A DNA stretch of 6,322 bases, from the NCBI GenBank assembly GCA_903870955.1, contig CAIQEX010000358.1, positions 1 to 6,322 of the forward strand, given 5' to 3'. The DNA comes from an uncultured beta proteobacterium. Lineage in GTDB: Bacteria; Pseudomonadota; Gammaproteobacteria; Burkholderiales; Burkholderiaceae_C. Both the position numbers and the translations under genes were made by a program. How positions within the stretch are numbered: position 1 is the first letter of the stretch; every line of letters begins with the position of its first letter. Positions 1 to 5,568 of this stretch are shown piece by piece. The notes beneath the pieces were generated by a model, which did not search any database, was not told the DNA's origin, and saw only the letters and a program-made list of their open reading frames with translations.

Positions 1-210
1 AATTCCATCGGTTGGGTCACTTGGCGCAAAGAGCCAGTCCGTCACCACCACATCCGGTTTGCTGGTCTCATATTTCAGCAAGGCTTCCTCGCCATTGCAA
101 GCTTCCGCTCCCACTTGAAACTGCTCGTCAAACGCACTGAGCATGGAAATTAGACCCTGTCGTATTGAAGGATGGTCATCAACGATCAGCAATTTGATGG
201 GAGCGGGCAT
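1..210 (-). CDS. Response regulator, NarL/FixJ-like, N-terminal receiver part (C-terminus outside window)
   Basis: This is the first 70 codons of a response regulator; the rest lies beyond position 1. The protein opens MPAPIKLLIVDDHPSIRQ, with the acidic pair at D11-D12 that binds magnesium. The phospho-acceptor is D58 in the stretch PDVVVTDW, at the expected distance for the family. The start is the ATG at 210, chosen because AAAGGA (220-225) lies 9 bases upstream and overlaps the stop of the preceding gene, so the two are probably translated together. The partner is very likely the HisKA_3 kinase two genes upstream. Family members normally carry a C-terminal LuxR-type helix-turn-helix that binds DNA, but that part cannot be seen here. 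Receiver identity is confident; DNA binding is inferred from the family and the kinase type. Confidence 0.9.
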   Translation of the reverse strand, partial: MPAPIKLLIVDDHPSIRQGLISMLSAFDEQFQVGAEACNGEEALLKYETSKPDVVVTDWLFAPSDPTDGI

Positions 211-223
211 CGCCTGGGTTCCT

Positions 224-673
224 TTAGTTATGTCGATTCAAGCCCGGCGATAAATAGGTCTCGCCGCGCATCACACGATCAATCGCCTGCAATACCTCCG
301 CTGCAGGTTCCTGCTTGAGCACATAGGCATGGGCGCCGGCATCCAGGGCCGCGCGCACGTATTCCGGATCATCAAAAAGCGTCAGGAATATCACCTTGGT
401 ATCCGGCTTGATCTTCAGAATTTGCTTTGTCGCCTCCGGTCCGGTGGCGCCTTGCACCCGCATGCTGATTAAGACAACGTCGGGCTGCATGACCGAGACC
501 ATGTTCAGCGCCTCCAGATAATCGCTGGTTTCACCCAACACTTGCAGGCATGGAAAAGAGTCCAACAACAGGCGCGAGCTGGTTCTGGATATGGCATGGA
601 TATCCACCAGCAAGAGCCGAATGCTTGCCGTATGTTCTGCCTGCTCTGCAATTTCTGATACCGGTGTGGTCAT
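224..673 (-). CDS. Receiver-only response-regulator-like protein lacking the phospho-acceptor Asp
   Basis: This 149-residue protein has the receiver fold from about residue 18 to 142 and nothing after it. Family landmarks present are LLLVD (D24), the switch threonine T98 in VIFLTLF, and the lysine K120 in AYVLK, followed by a typical receiver end, RGETYLSP. Two key positions are changed. The second acidic residue is I25 instead of Asp or Glu, and the phospho-acceptor position is S70 (codon AGC) in DVVLISMRV. AGC differs from an Asp codon at two bases, so one read error would not explain it. Full NarL-type regulators are near 210 residues with a LuxR helix-turn-helix; here the stop comes just after the receiver and the next gene begins 13 bases on. 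It starts 4 bases after the kinase stop. It is probably a pseudo-receiver that modulates the kinase or the neighbouring regulator without phosphorylation. That role is inferred. Confidence 0.9.
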   Translation of the reverse strand: MTTPVSEIAEQAEHTASIRLLLVDIHAISRTSSRLLLDSFPCLQVLGETSDYLEALNMVSVMQPDVVLISMRVQGATGPEATKQILKIKPDTKVIFLTLFDDPEYVRAALDAGAHAYVLKQEPAAEVLQAIDRVMRGETYLSPGLNRHN

Positions 674-677
674 GAAG

Positions 678-2063
678 TTAATCCGTCCTTAAAGATTCCG
701 TTGGCAGGTAGGCCTTCAGAATAGTCATCCCGGGGCGAGATTGGATCTCAAACTCGCCCCCCAACATTTCAATTCGCTCGCGCATGCTGGTCAGACCGAG
801 CCCGCTTCTACGCTGCAAATTCTCCAGATTCATTCCAACGCCGTCGTCGCCAACATGCAGGTGAATGCCATTTGAATAATTAAGTGTGACCTTCACCGTG
901 CTTGCGCGGGCATGGCTGGCTATGTTGGCCAACGCCTGTTGCACAAAACGGTACAACGCCCAGGCGACTTCCCGTTTGAGTCCGGTCACAGGCGCCACTT
1001 CTGCCACCACCGGAACCTGCGTCCGCGTGCTGAATTCGCGCCCCAATTGCGCAATCGCCACATCCAGTCCGGCATCGTCCAGAATGATCGGATAGAGGTC
1101 GTGCGAAATTCTGCGCACATCGATCATCGTGGCAATCAACTGCGCGATGGAGGACTTCAAATACTGCGAGGCCGGTTCGGTCTTGCCACGGTCCAGATAA
1201 ATATCAGCCGTGTCCATGGTGAACTTCACCGATGCGAGCGACTGACTGACACCGTCGTGCAACTCCATGGCGACACGGTTTCGCTCCAGTTCCTGTGAGC
1301 GCATGACTGCTTGCGCCAGGTCTCGAATCTTGGCATCTGCCTTGCGCTGCTCATATTGGTTGAGGCTGAACACACCCACAAACACCATCAGAATAGCCGC
1401 CAGCGAGACCAGCAAAATCTGCTGACGCGTGGCGCGGTTGGCATTGATGATGGACTCCCGCAGGCGGCTTTCGGTTTCCTGCTGCGCATCGAGGTACAGA
1501 CCGCTGCCCACCATCCAGTTCCATTCCGGAATGATGACGGCATAGCCGATTTTTTTCTCGTATTTGCCAGTGGAAGGACGATGCCAAACGAACTCCACAA
1601 AGCCACCACCCGACCTGCCTTCCTGAATCAGGCGCTGAATAATCATGACTCCGTTGGGGTCCTTCAACTCCCAGTAATTCCGGGTCTCCATGGCTGGCAA
1701 GCGTGGGTGCATCACGCCGTTTCCCAGGGTGTCATAGACAAAGAAATAGTTGTCGGCTCCAAAGTCCATGCTGCGCAGCATTTCCCGCGCCTCATGCTGT
1801 GTCTGCGCTGTGTTGCCGTTGCGTTTAATCAAATCAGCAACGGCCTTGCGGCCGGTTTCCACAAAGTCACGGATCTCATCTTTTCTGGCCTGCAGCAGGA
1901 TGGGTTCGACCGAAGTCAATTGAACCGAAGACAAATTGTCAAATTGAAATTGAACGATGAAGGCGACTGAAACGATGGCAAAAATCAGTGGCAATGCCGC
2001 GAGTAGCAAAACCGTCAGGCGCCCATTTAAGTGGGGCGAAAATCGCGATGTCATGGTTGTCAC
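678..2063 (-). CDS. Membrane sensor histidine kinase, sCache_2 sensor + HisKA_3 + HATPase
   Basis: This 461-residue inner-membrane kinase has a first membrane helix at about 16-38, a periplasmic domain at about 45-205, and a second helix at about 215-233. The periplasmic part matches the single Cache type 2 family: NYFFVYDTLGNGVMHP (105-120), LKDPNGV, GGGFVEF, and a final WMVGSGLYLD. The cytoplasmic part has a HisKA_3 H-box, ELHDGVSQSL, with phospho-acceptor H269. The ATPase domain shows an N-box with N380, a G1 box DDGVG at 406-410, and GLGL at 421-424. Such kinases autophosphorylate and pass phosphate to NarL/FixJ-type regulators, two of which follow at once. The start is GTG at 2063, because GGGAG lies 8 bases upstream; an ATG three codons later has no fitting site. 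sCache_2 domains often bind small organic acids, but the ligand here is unknown. Confidence 0.95.
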   Translation of the reverse strand: MTTMTSRFSPHLNGRLTVLLLAALPLIFAIVSVAFIVQFQFDNLSSVQLTSVEPILLQARKDEIRDFVETGRKAVADLIKRNGNTAQTQHEAREMLRSMDFGADNYFFVYDTLGNGVMHPRLPAMETRNYWELKDPNGVMIIQRLIQEGRSGGGFVEFVWHRPSTGKYEKKIGYAVIIPEWNWMVGSGLYLDAQQETESRLRESIINANRATRQQILLVSLAAILMVFVGVFSLNQYEQRKADAKIRDLAQAVMRSQELERNRVAMELHDGVSQSLASVKFTMDTADIYLDRGKTEPASQYLKSSIAQLIATMIDVRRISHDLYPIILDDAGLDVAIAQLGREFSTRTQVPVVAEVAPVTGLKREVAWALYRFVQQALANIASHARASTVKVTLNYSNGIHLHVGDDGVGMNLENLQRRSGLGLTSMRERIEMLGGEFEIQSRPGMTILKAYLPTESLRTD

Positions 2064-2071
2064 GGTATCTT

Positions 2072-2076
2072 CTCCC
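2072..2076 (-). promoter_or_regulatory. Ribosome binding site that selects the kinase GTG start
   Basis: GGGAG on the minus strand lies 8 bases before the GTG at 2063 but 17 bases before the alternative ATG at 2054. It therefore favours the GTG start, adding three residues to the kinase. Confidence 0.6.
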
Positions 2077-2130
2077 TGGCCGTAGCGCCCGATTTACGGC
2101 ACGTAGTTTTATGTTTGAACCCGCTGCAGA

Positions 2131-2150
2131 CTATTCAACCCTATTCAACC
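2131..2150. repeat. Perfect tandem 10-bp repeat in the kinase upstream region
   Basis: CTATTCAACC occurs twice, head to tail, on the plus strand (GGTTGAATAG on the minus strand). The 10-base period is about one helical turn, so a protein would meet both copies on the same DNA face. A degraded related word, TTTGAACCC, lies at 2114-2122. It may be an operator for the downstream regulator, but this is not shown. Confidence 0.7.
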
Positions 2151-2225
2151 ACGGGTTTTCATCTGGCCCATATGGGTTGTCACATACTGGTAAACCCTTG
2201 ATTTATCCGTTCAAACGCTGACCAC

Positions 2226-3209
2226 TCAACGGGCACTGACTTTGGTCTTTTCGATGATCGCGGGCGTAAAACGCGCAACGCCCAAGGTATTCAGTGGGTC
2301 TTTGATGTCCTTCCACGCGGCCTGGTAGCGGCCCTCTTTCAACTCTTCCAAATGGCGAATCAGGCAGCTTTGCAAAGTCGCCACCTTCTTTCCCATATCG
2401 CCACCCGCTTTGAATGGTCGCGTGACCAGCATGTTGGTTGAGCCCAGGTATTTGTTGTTGAACGAATCCAGGTTCTGGTAGGTGCGCTGCACGATGCTGA
2501 AGCGCGGTGGCGCAGGAATATCAAACTCCACGAGTGCAAGGCCGCTGGTCGGGAGCCGGCTGGCAATCGATGGCAGGGGCCAACCGCCATCGGTGAACAT
2601 GGCTTGCACCTGGTTGCTTTGCAACATCTGGATAGCGATGTCGTCGGTCTCGGCCAACAACAGTTCCATGCCAAATCCGGTTTGCTTGTTCAAGGTTTGA
2701 CCCAGCAATTGGGTTGAACCGACGACCGCAATTTTCAGTCCCCGCAGGTCCGAAAACTTGCGTATGACTTGGGTCTGGCCGGAAAAGGGCATGCCGGTGA
2801 CGCCGACTCTGGAGCCATTGCGCAAGGCCAGAATATGCAACAGGTTGGTATGCAAAGGCATGACGGCTTGCAGCGCGGCAATATTCTCATCGCCTCCTCC
2901 AGCCATCACTTGCAGCGTGTCGAGTTGCGCAATACCCAACTCCGTCTGGTTCGAGGACAGCATCATCAGGTTAGGCAGACCGCCAATACTGGGGACCGCA
3001 CAGATTGAAACTTCTGCACCGCAGACTGCCTGCATATCCTTGATCATCAATTCATAGACTTTGCCTTTGGGCCCCCCACCAATGCGAATCGCGCAGTCGG
3101 TTTGCGCTTCCTGCGCATGGGCCAGTGGGCTGGCGCCAAGGGCGCAAAGGACGGTTGTAGCAACGGCGAAGAATTGGCGCGCGGTGGGTCGGTTCATGGG
3201 GTTTTTCAT
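2226..3209 (-). CDS. TAXI-family (TRAP-type) periplasmic solute-binding protein
   Basis: This 327-residue exported protein begins with a signal peptide: basic MKNPMNRPTARQ, a hydrophobic stretch to about residue 29, and a likely cleavage after A32 in PLAHA-QE. The mature start, AIRIGGGPKGKVYELM, matches the glycine-rich opening of TAXI binding proteins. It is followed by the family pattern of a small-residue loop (PSIGGLPNLMML) and ELGIAQLDTLQ near residue 90-100. Length fits the family. Mature cysteines C39, C63 and C70 could form a disulfide. Relatives deliver organic acids or amino acids to TRAP permeases, yet no permease gene is present here. Instead a small membrane gene lies upstream and a sensor kinase downstream, so it could serve as a ligand-presenting sensor. 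The ATG start has AAAGG (3216-3220) 6 bases upstream. The substrate cannot be read from the sequence. Confidence 0.85.
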   Translation of the reverse strand: MKNPMNRPTARQFFAVATTVLCALGASPLAHAQEAQTDCAIRIGGGPKGKVYELMIKDMQAVCGAEVSICAVPSIGGLPNLMMLSSNQTELGIAQLDTLQVMAGGGDENIAALQAVMPLHTNLLHILALRNGSRVGVTGMPFSGQTQVIRKFSDLRGLKIAVVGSTQLLGQTLNKQTGFGMELLLAETDDIAIQMLQSNQVQAMFTDGGWPLPSIASRLPTSGLALVEFDIPAPPRFSIVQRTYQNLDSFNNKYLGSTNMLVTRPFKAGGDMGKKVATLQSCLIRHLEELKEGRYQAAWKDIKDPLNTLGVARFTPAIIEKTKVSAR

Positions 3210-3228
3210 GGTGTGCCTTTGGTGGGAG

Positions 3229-3378
3229 TTAGTGAACGATGAGGGGGGCGGGTCTGGGGGCGTCTTGCGCGGCGCCCGTTGTGAATTCGAAACGCGAGAG
3301 CGTGGACAGCAGAGCCAGGAGGATCAGCACGACGAACAAGGCGGTTGAAATCCAGCGGAGTAATTTCCAGAAGTTCAT
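3229..3378 (-). CDS. Small single-span membrane protein, 49 residues, unrecognised
   Basis: This 49-residue protein begins MNFWKLLRWISTALFVV. One hydrophobic helix covers about residues 9-27 (ISTALFVVLILLALLSTL), with positive residues K5 and R8 before it. That suggests the N-terminus is cytoplasmic and the tail, RFEFTTGAAQDAPRPAPLIVH, lies in the periplasm. Support for a real gene comes from the ATGA overlap with the upstream stop codon and from AAAGG (3386-3390) 7 bases before the ATG. Its stop is 19 bases before the TAXI start, so it fills an otherwise empty gap. I recognise no family. It may be a small partner of the coiled-coil membrane protein or of the TAXI protein. It is short enough for standard gene callers to miss. 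Confidence 0.7.
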   Translation of the reverse strand: MNFWKLLRWISTALFVVLILLALLSTLSRFEFTTGAAQDAPRPAPLIVH

Positions 3379-4163
3379 CGGGTGGCCTTTCTTTCTGCCG
3401 ACTCAGGAAGCGTCAGGGCATCCATCTTTTCCAGGTCGCTGCGCTGCAGAAAGTCATGGGTTGGCGAACCCATGGAACGCATCTCGACATCCAGTTCAGC
3501 GAACACACTATTGAAGCGGCTCTGCACTTCGCGCAGGGCTTCGTCGGTCAATAGGTCCTGCATCAGGTCTTCCAACTCGCGGGGGTTGAGCGCCGCCATA
3601 ACCACTTTGCCCGCTTGCGCAAATTCCCACTCAAACATCTTTTGCTTGATCTGGTGTTTGAATGCTTCCAGCGCAATCTGCGCCTCTTCCAGGCGACGGA
3701 TGTTGGCGTCATAGAAACGGGACATGCTCTTTAGCGCGCGCTCCTGGCGGTCCAGAATATGCGCCGGATCATGGTGACGTCGCTCTTCGACCATTTGCCC
3801 CATGGTCTCTATTTGCCCGCCGATGGTCACGAGTGCGCGCCTGAACGATTGCAAGCGCTCTTCACGTTTGAAGCATTCGTTCTGCAATTGCTCGATGGGG
3901 TTTTGACGCGCCTCGGCTTTGCGCAAGGCCAGCACCCTGTTTTCCAGTTTCTGCAAACCCAGCGGAACCAATTGCAGGCAGGTAAATCCGACCGCCGCCA
4001 TGACCGCGAGTGCCATGATTCCCGCGCCTGCAGAGACAGCCGCCCAAAGCAGCGGTGCCGATAGTGCAAGTAGCGCAACTACGGAAAATACCGCCGCGCC
4101 CCGCACCAGCCACACCCGCATGGGCGGCGGCCCGCCGATAGAGTTAACCGCTGTGTCCTTCAT
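3375..4163 (-). CDS. Unrecognised membrane protein: two N-terminal helices and a long coiled-coil tail
   Basis: With the ATG start this protein has 262 residues. Two hydrophobic helices lie at about 19-41 and 45-68 with a very short turn, so they probably form a hairpin with both ends in the cytoplasm. From about residue 70 to 185 the sequence is helical, charged and heptad-like (for example QLQNECFKREERLQSF and ANIRRLEEAQIALEAF), suggesting a coiled coil. The rest, including LEDLMQDLLTDEALREVQ and FAELDVEMRSM, is also helical, ending in a charged tail. The start is ATG 4163 because AAAGGA lies 7 bases before it; a GTG at 4184 would add seven residues but lacks a good site. Its stop overlaps the start of the 49-residue gene. 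I do not recognise a family. A scaffold or membrane-tethered adaptor is possible; a phage-shock-like protein is another guess without firm motifs. Confidence 0.85.
   Translation of the reverse strand: MKDTAVNSIGGPPPMRVWLVRGAAVFSVVALLALSAPLLWAAVSAGAGIMALAVMAAVGFTCLQLVPLGLQKLENRVLALRKAEARQNPIEQLQNECFKREERLQSFRRALVTIGGQIETMGQMVEERRHHDPAHILDRQERALKSMSRFYDANIRRLEEAQIALEAFKHQIKQKMFEWEFAQAGKVVMAALNPRELEDLMQDLLTDEALREVQSRFNSVFAELDVEMRSMGSPTHDFLQRSDLEKMDALTLPESAERKATR
3386..3390 (-). promoter_or_regulatory. Ribosome binding site of the 49-residue gene
   Basis: AAAGG on the minus strand sits 7 bases before the ATG at 3378, inside the last codons of the upstream gene. It supports the small gene as translated and coupled. 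Confidence 0.55.
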
Positions 4164-4170
4164 CGCCGCT

Positions 4171-4176
4171 TCCTTT
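4171..4176 (-). promoter_or_regulatory. Ribosome binding site that selects ATG 4163
   Basis: AAAGGA on the minus strand is 7 bases before the ATG at 4163. The alternative GTG at 4184 is preceded only by a weak GGCAA. This decides the shorter, 262-residue form of the coiled-coil membrane protein. Confidence 0.65.
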
Positions 4177-4236
4177 CGCTTCACTTGCCGTTAAAGCAGT
4201 GTCGTTCCAGCAAGCGTCGCCATGCGCGGGTCGGGC

Positions 4237-4279
4237 ACGTGGCCTGACTAAGTGTGTTTACGTAGGGGTTTACGTGGCC
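4237..4279. repeat. Short direct repeats upstream of the coiled-coil membrane gene
   Basis: ACGTGGCC occurs at 4237-4244 and 4272-4279, and GTTTACGT at 4256-4263 and 4268-4275, with a 12-base period for the second pair. They lie 75 to 115 bases before the ATG at 4163, where a promoter and operator could sit. No convincing -35/-10 pair or sigma-54 box was found. The rest of 4164-4320 shows nothing further except a short GGGTC-CA-GACCC inverted repeat at 4290-4301. Confidence 0.4.
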
Positions 4280-4320
4280 GAGTCCACAGGGGTCCAGACC
4301 CTCAGATCCAACTTTCCGAG

Positions 4321-4386
4321 TTTGCCTATGCCCAGTTTCTGCCCAGTTTCTGCCGAGCTTATGCCGAGCCTATGCCGAGCTTATGC
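4321..4386. repeat. Six-unit 11-bp tandem repeat (minisatellite)
   Basis: Six consecutive 11-base units fill this stretch on the plus strand. The last three are CGAGCTTATGC, CGAGCCTATGC and CGAGCTTATGC, and the two before them are both CCAGTTTCTGC. The first, TTTGCCTATGC, is more diverged. The 11-base period is not a multiple of three, so it is unlikely to code. Blocks of identical neighbours suggest growth by slippage or unequal exchange. It lies between a gene end at 4436 and a gene start at 4163, about one helical turn per unit, so protein binding is conceivable but unproven. Confidence 0.85.
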
Positions 4387-4407
4387 CGGGTGGGCAAGGG
4401 TTGGCTT

Positions 4408-4424
4408 TGACCCGCTTGGGGTCA
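4408..4424. other. Perfect 6-bp hairpin just after the 109-residue gene
   Basis: TGACCC and GGGTCA form a perfect 6-base inverted repeat around a 5-base loop, starting 11 bases after the stop at 4436. No T-run follows on the minus strand, so it is not a standard intrinsic terminator. It could protect the 3' end of the message, pause transcription, or be an operator. Confidence 0.4.
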
Positions 4425-4435
4425 CAGTCAGGCGC

Positions 4436-4765
4436 TTACTCGGGCTTGGGTTTGGTGAAGGAAATATCCAGCATGTCCGGCCATTCATGGGCAGGGTCAG
4501 GTCGGGTCGCTGAATTTTTTGTTTCCACCTCCAGCCCCATCGGCACGGTTTGACCAAAAGACACATCAAAACGGTCTACAAATGCGGGGTCGGTGAACAG
4601 GTTGTCCATGAAGTTGGTGTTGATCTCGGGAATGTCGAAGTCCGTCTTCGTGGCATGGTCTACAGGCGCTTGCGGCGGCGTGGCAGCAGGCTTATCCGTT
4701 GCCGATTCAGCAGACGGTTCTTTGGCCGTTGGCAGTTGAAATTTACGCACCAAAGTATTTTTCAT
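4436..4765 (-). CDS. Small hypothetical protein, proline-rich linker and acidic C-terminal half
   Basis: This 109-residue protein has no signal peptide, membrane helix or cysteine. A short basic start (MKNTLVRKFQLP) leads into a Pro/Ala/Thr-rich, probably disordered stretch at about 13-40, then an acidic half. That half repeats a short pattern of a bulky residue, Asp and Ile or Val: FDIPEI at 43-48, FDVSF at 66-70 and LDISF at 99-103. These could be strands or short binding motifs. The Shine-Dalgarno match before ATG 4765 is weak (GGA 8 bases upstream). It lies 101 bases after the DUF2894 stop and 272 bases before the next start. I recognise no family. Its same-strand position between two membrane modules suggests a soluble or peripheral partner, but that is a guess. 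Coding status is likely rather than certain. Confidence 0.6.
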   Translation of the reverse strand: MKNTLVRKFQLPTAKEPSAESATDKPAATPPQAPVDHATKTDFDIPEINTNFMDNLFTDPAFVDRFDVSFGQTVPMGLEVETKNSATRPDPAHEWPDMLDISFTKPKPE

Positions 4766-4866
4766 AGTGGAATCCGATCAATCAATGTCGCCACCTCACT
4801 CTTGGGGAATATCTTAGCGCGCATTACCCAATATTGCACCCGAATCCTGCGCTTGCCCGAGCCGGA
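4766..4866. other. 101-base gap without a gene
   Basis: This gap lies between the DUF2894 stop and the 109-residue gene. It contains an 8-base palindrome CAATATTG at 4829-4836 and a TAAGAT that resembles a -10 box on the minus strand, but no acceptable -35 box is spaced to match it. No terminator hairpin with a T-run was seen. Confidence 0.4.
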
Positions 4867-5568
4867 CTATGGCTTTTTTGCGCGAGTGCGCGGCGCCTTG
4901 GGTTTGTGGCCGCCCTCGCCTTCCGTCTTGGCTTTCGGCGTGGCGGATGGTGTCTTTTCACTGTGCTCCAGATGCACCAGGGTATCGGCGTACGAAATGA
5001 AGCGATTCAGGTAATCCGGTGAGATTTCCCGCATCAGCGCCAGGGAACGCAGAACCAGCATGTGGGAATTGATGGGCCCGGCGTTTTTGGGTGCCTGATC
5101 CAGCGCGGCGTTAAGTTGCTTGTCGGCGCTCAGTTTGGACCATGTGCTTCGGAACAGACGCACCGACTTCAGCTCAACCCGTGGCGCATCCGTTTGCTGC
5201 GGAGCCGGACTTCCATTGGCCGAATCCACGGCAGACAGCGAACGAATCAGGTCAGCCAGACACTCGCCTTTCGAAGCCGGGAATTCCACAGCTCCCGTCT
5301 GATGTTCCAACGCACTTTCCGCAGGATCCTGAACCAGCGTCAGACGGCATCTGAAGTCGGCCACCAACCGTGCCAGCTTCTCTTCCAAAATCCGCTTGAC
5401 CGACCCTTGCTGCGACTGCGCGCGACCGCTCAACACCTCCAGATAGTGGAAGCGCAAGGGATCCAACGAGGGCGCACCGGCTTCGCGCAATAACGCGACT
5501 TCCTGCGCACCATCAAAAGACGGCTCCGACTGGATCGCTGCAACCTCTGCCGGGTCGGGCTCGATCAT
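4867..5568 (-). CDS. DUF2894-domain protein
   Basis: This 233-residue soluble protein matches what I recall of DUF2894: a core at about 132-200 reading RLFRSTWSKLSADKQL, AGPINSHMLVLRSLALM and SPDYLNRFISYADTL. The N-terminal half has helical stretches (SVKRILEEKLARLVADFRC) and a variable acidic/Ala-rich linker. The last 30 residues are a Lys/Pro-rich basic tail, PKAKTEGEGGHKPKAPRTRA, which could contact nucleic acid or acidic membrane lipids. The function of DUF2894 is unknown to me. Its ATG overlaps the stop of the OmpA-like gene (ATGA, 5565-5568) and no clear Shine-Dalgarno is present, so translation is probably coupled. This implies that it works with the OmpA-like membrane protein, probably on the cytoplasmic side, since no signal peptide or membrane helix is visible. 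Confidence 0.85.
   Translation of the reverse strand: MIEPDPAEVAAIQSEPSFDGAQEVALLREAGAPSLDPLRFHYLEVLSGRAQSQQGSVKRILEEKLARLVADFRCRLTLVQDPAESALEHQTGAVEFPASKGECLADLIRSLSAVDSANGSPAPQQTDAPRVELKSVRLFRSTWSKLSADKQLNAALDQAPKNAGPINSHMLVLRSLALMREISPDYLNRFISYADTLVHLEHSEKTPSATPKAKTEGEGGHKPKAPRTRAKKP

Larger units (their letters stand above)
2064..2225 (-). promoter_or_regulatory. Probable promoter/operator region of the kinase-regulator operon
   Basis: This 162-base non-coding gap separates the TAXI gene from the kinase gene and is one of the two longest gaps in the window, so a promoter for the kinase operon is plausible. It holds a tandem 10-bp repeat (2131-2150), a 10-bp palindrome CCCATATGGG (2167-2176) and the 8-bp word GTTTGAAC in opposite orientations at 2113-2120 and 2209-2216. 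A weak sigma-70-like pair can be drawn on the minus strand, TTGAAT within the repeat and CATAAA about 19 bases later, but the spacing is long. No stem followed by a T-run is visible, so read-through from the TAXI gene is possible. A regulatory role is inferred. Confidence 0.4.

Noticed and set aside
224..673. Frameshift that removed a LuxR helix-turn-helix from the receiver-only protein
   Set aside because: Only 13 bases separate its stop from the next receiver gene, and no helix-turn-helix remnant can fit there, so receiver-only is the better reading.
1311..1970. Plus-strand open frame of 219 codons
   Set aside because: It lies wholly opposite the kinase gene, which has unmistakable Cache, HisKA_3 and HATPase motifs. 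The plus-strand product has no recognisable domain.
2226..3209. Lipoprotein signal for the TAXI protein at C22
   Set aside because: The residues before C22 (TVL) do not fit a lipobox, since a small residue is needed just before the Cys, while a standard cleavage after A32 fits well.
4164..4184. Seven-residue N-terminal extension of the coiled-coil membrane protein from GTG 4184
   Set aside because: The ATG at 4163 has AAAGGA at ideal spacing inside this stretch, while the GTG has only a weak site.
4408..4424. Intrinsic terminator for the 109-residue gene
   Set aside because: The stem is perfect but only 6 bases long, and no T-run follows it on the minus strand, so it was recorded only as a hairpin.
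4199..4513. Plus-strand open frame of 104 codons covering the 11-bp repeats
   Set aside because: The repeat period is not a multiple of three, the frame runs into the antisense of the 109-residue gene, and no family is recognisable.
4800..4866. Sigma-70 promoter for the 109-residue gene
   Set aside because: A TAAGAT -10-like word is present but no reasonable -35 hexamer lies 16 to 18 bases upstream of it.
4550..5014. Plus-strand open frame of 154 codons across the 101-base gap
   Set aside because: It is antisense to the 109-residue gene and the DUF2894 C-terminus. The product is rich in Arg, Leu and Ser, without a recognisable motif, as expected for a shadow frame in GC-rich DNA.
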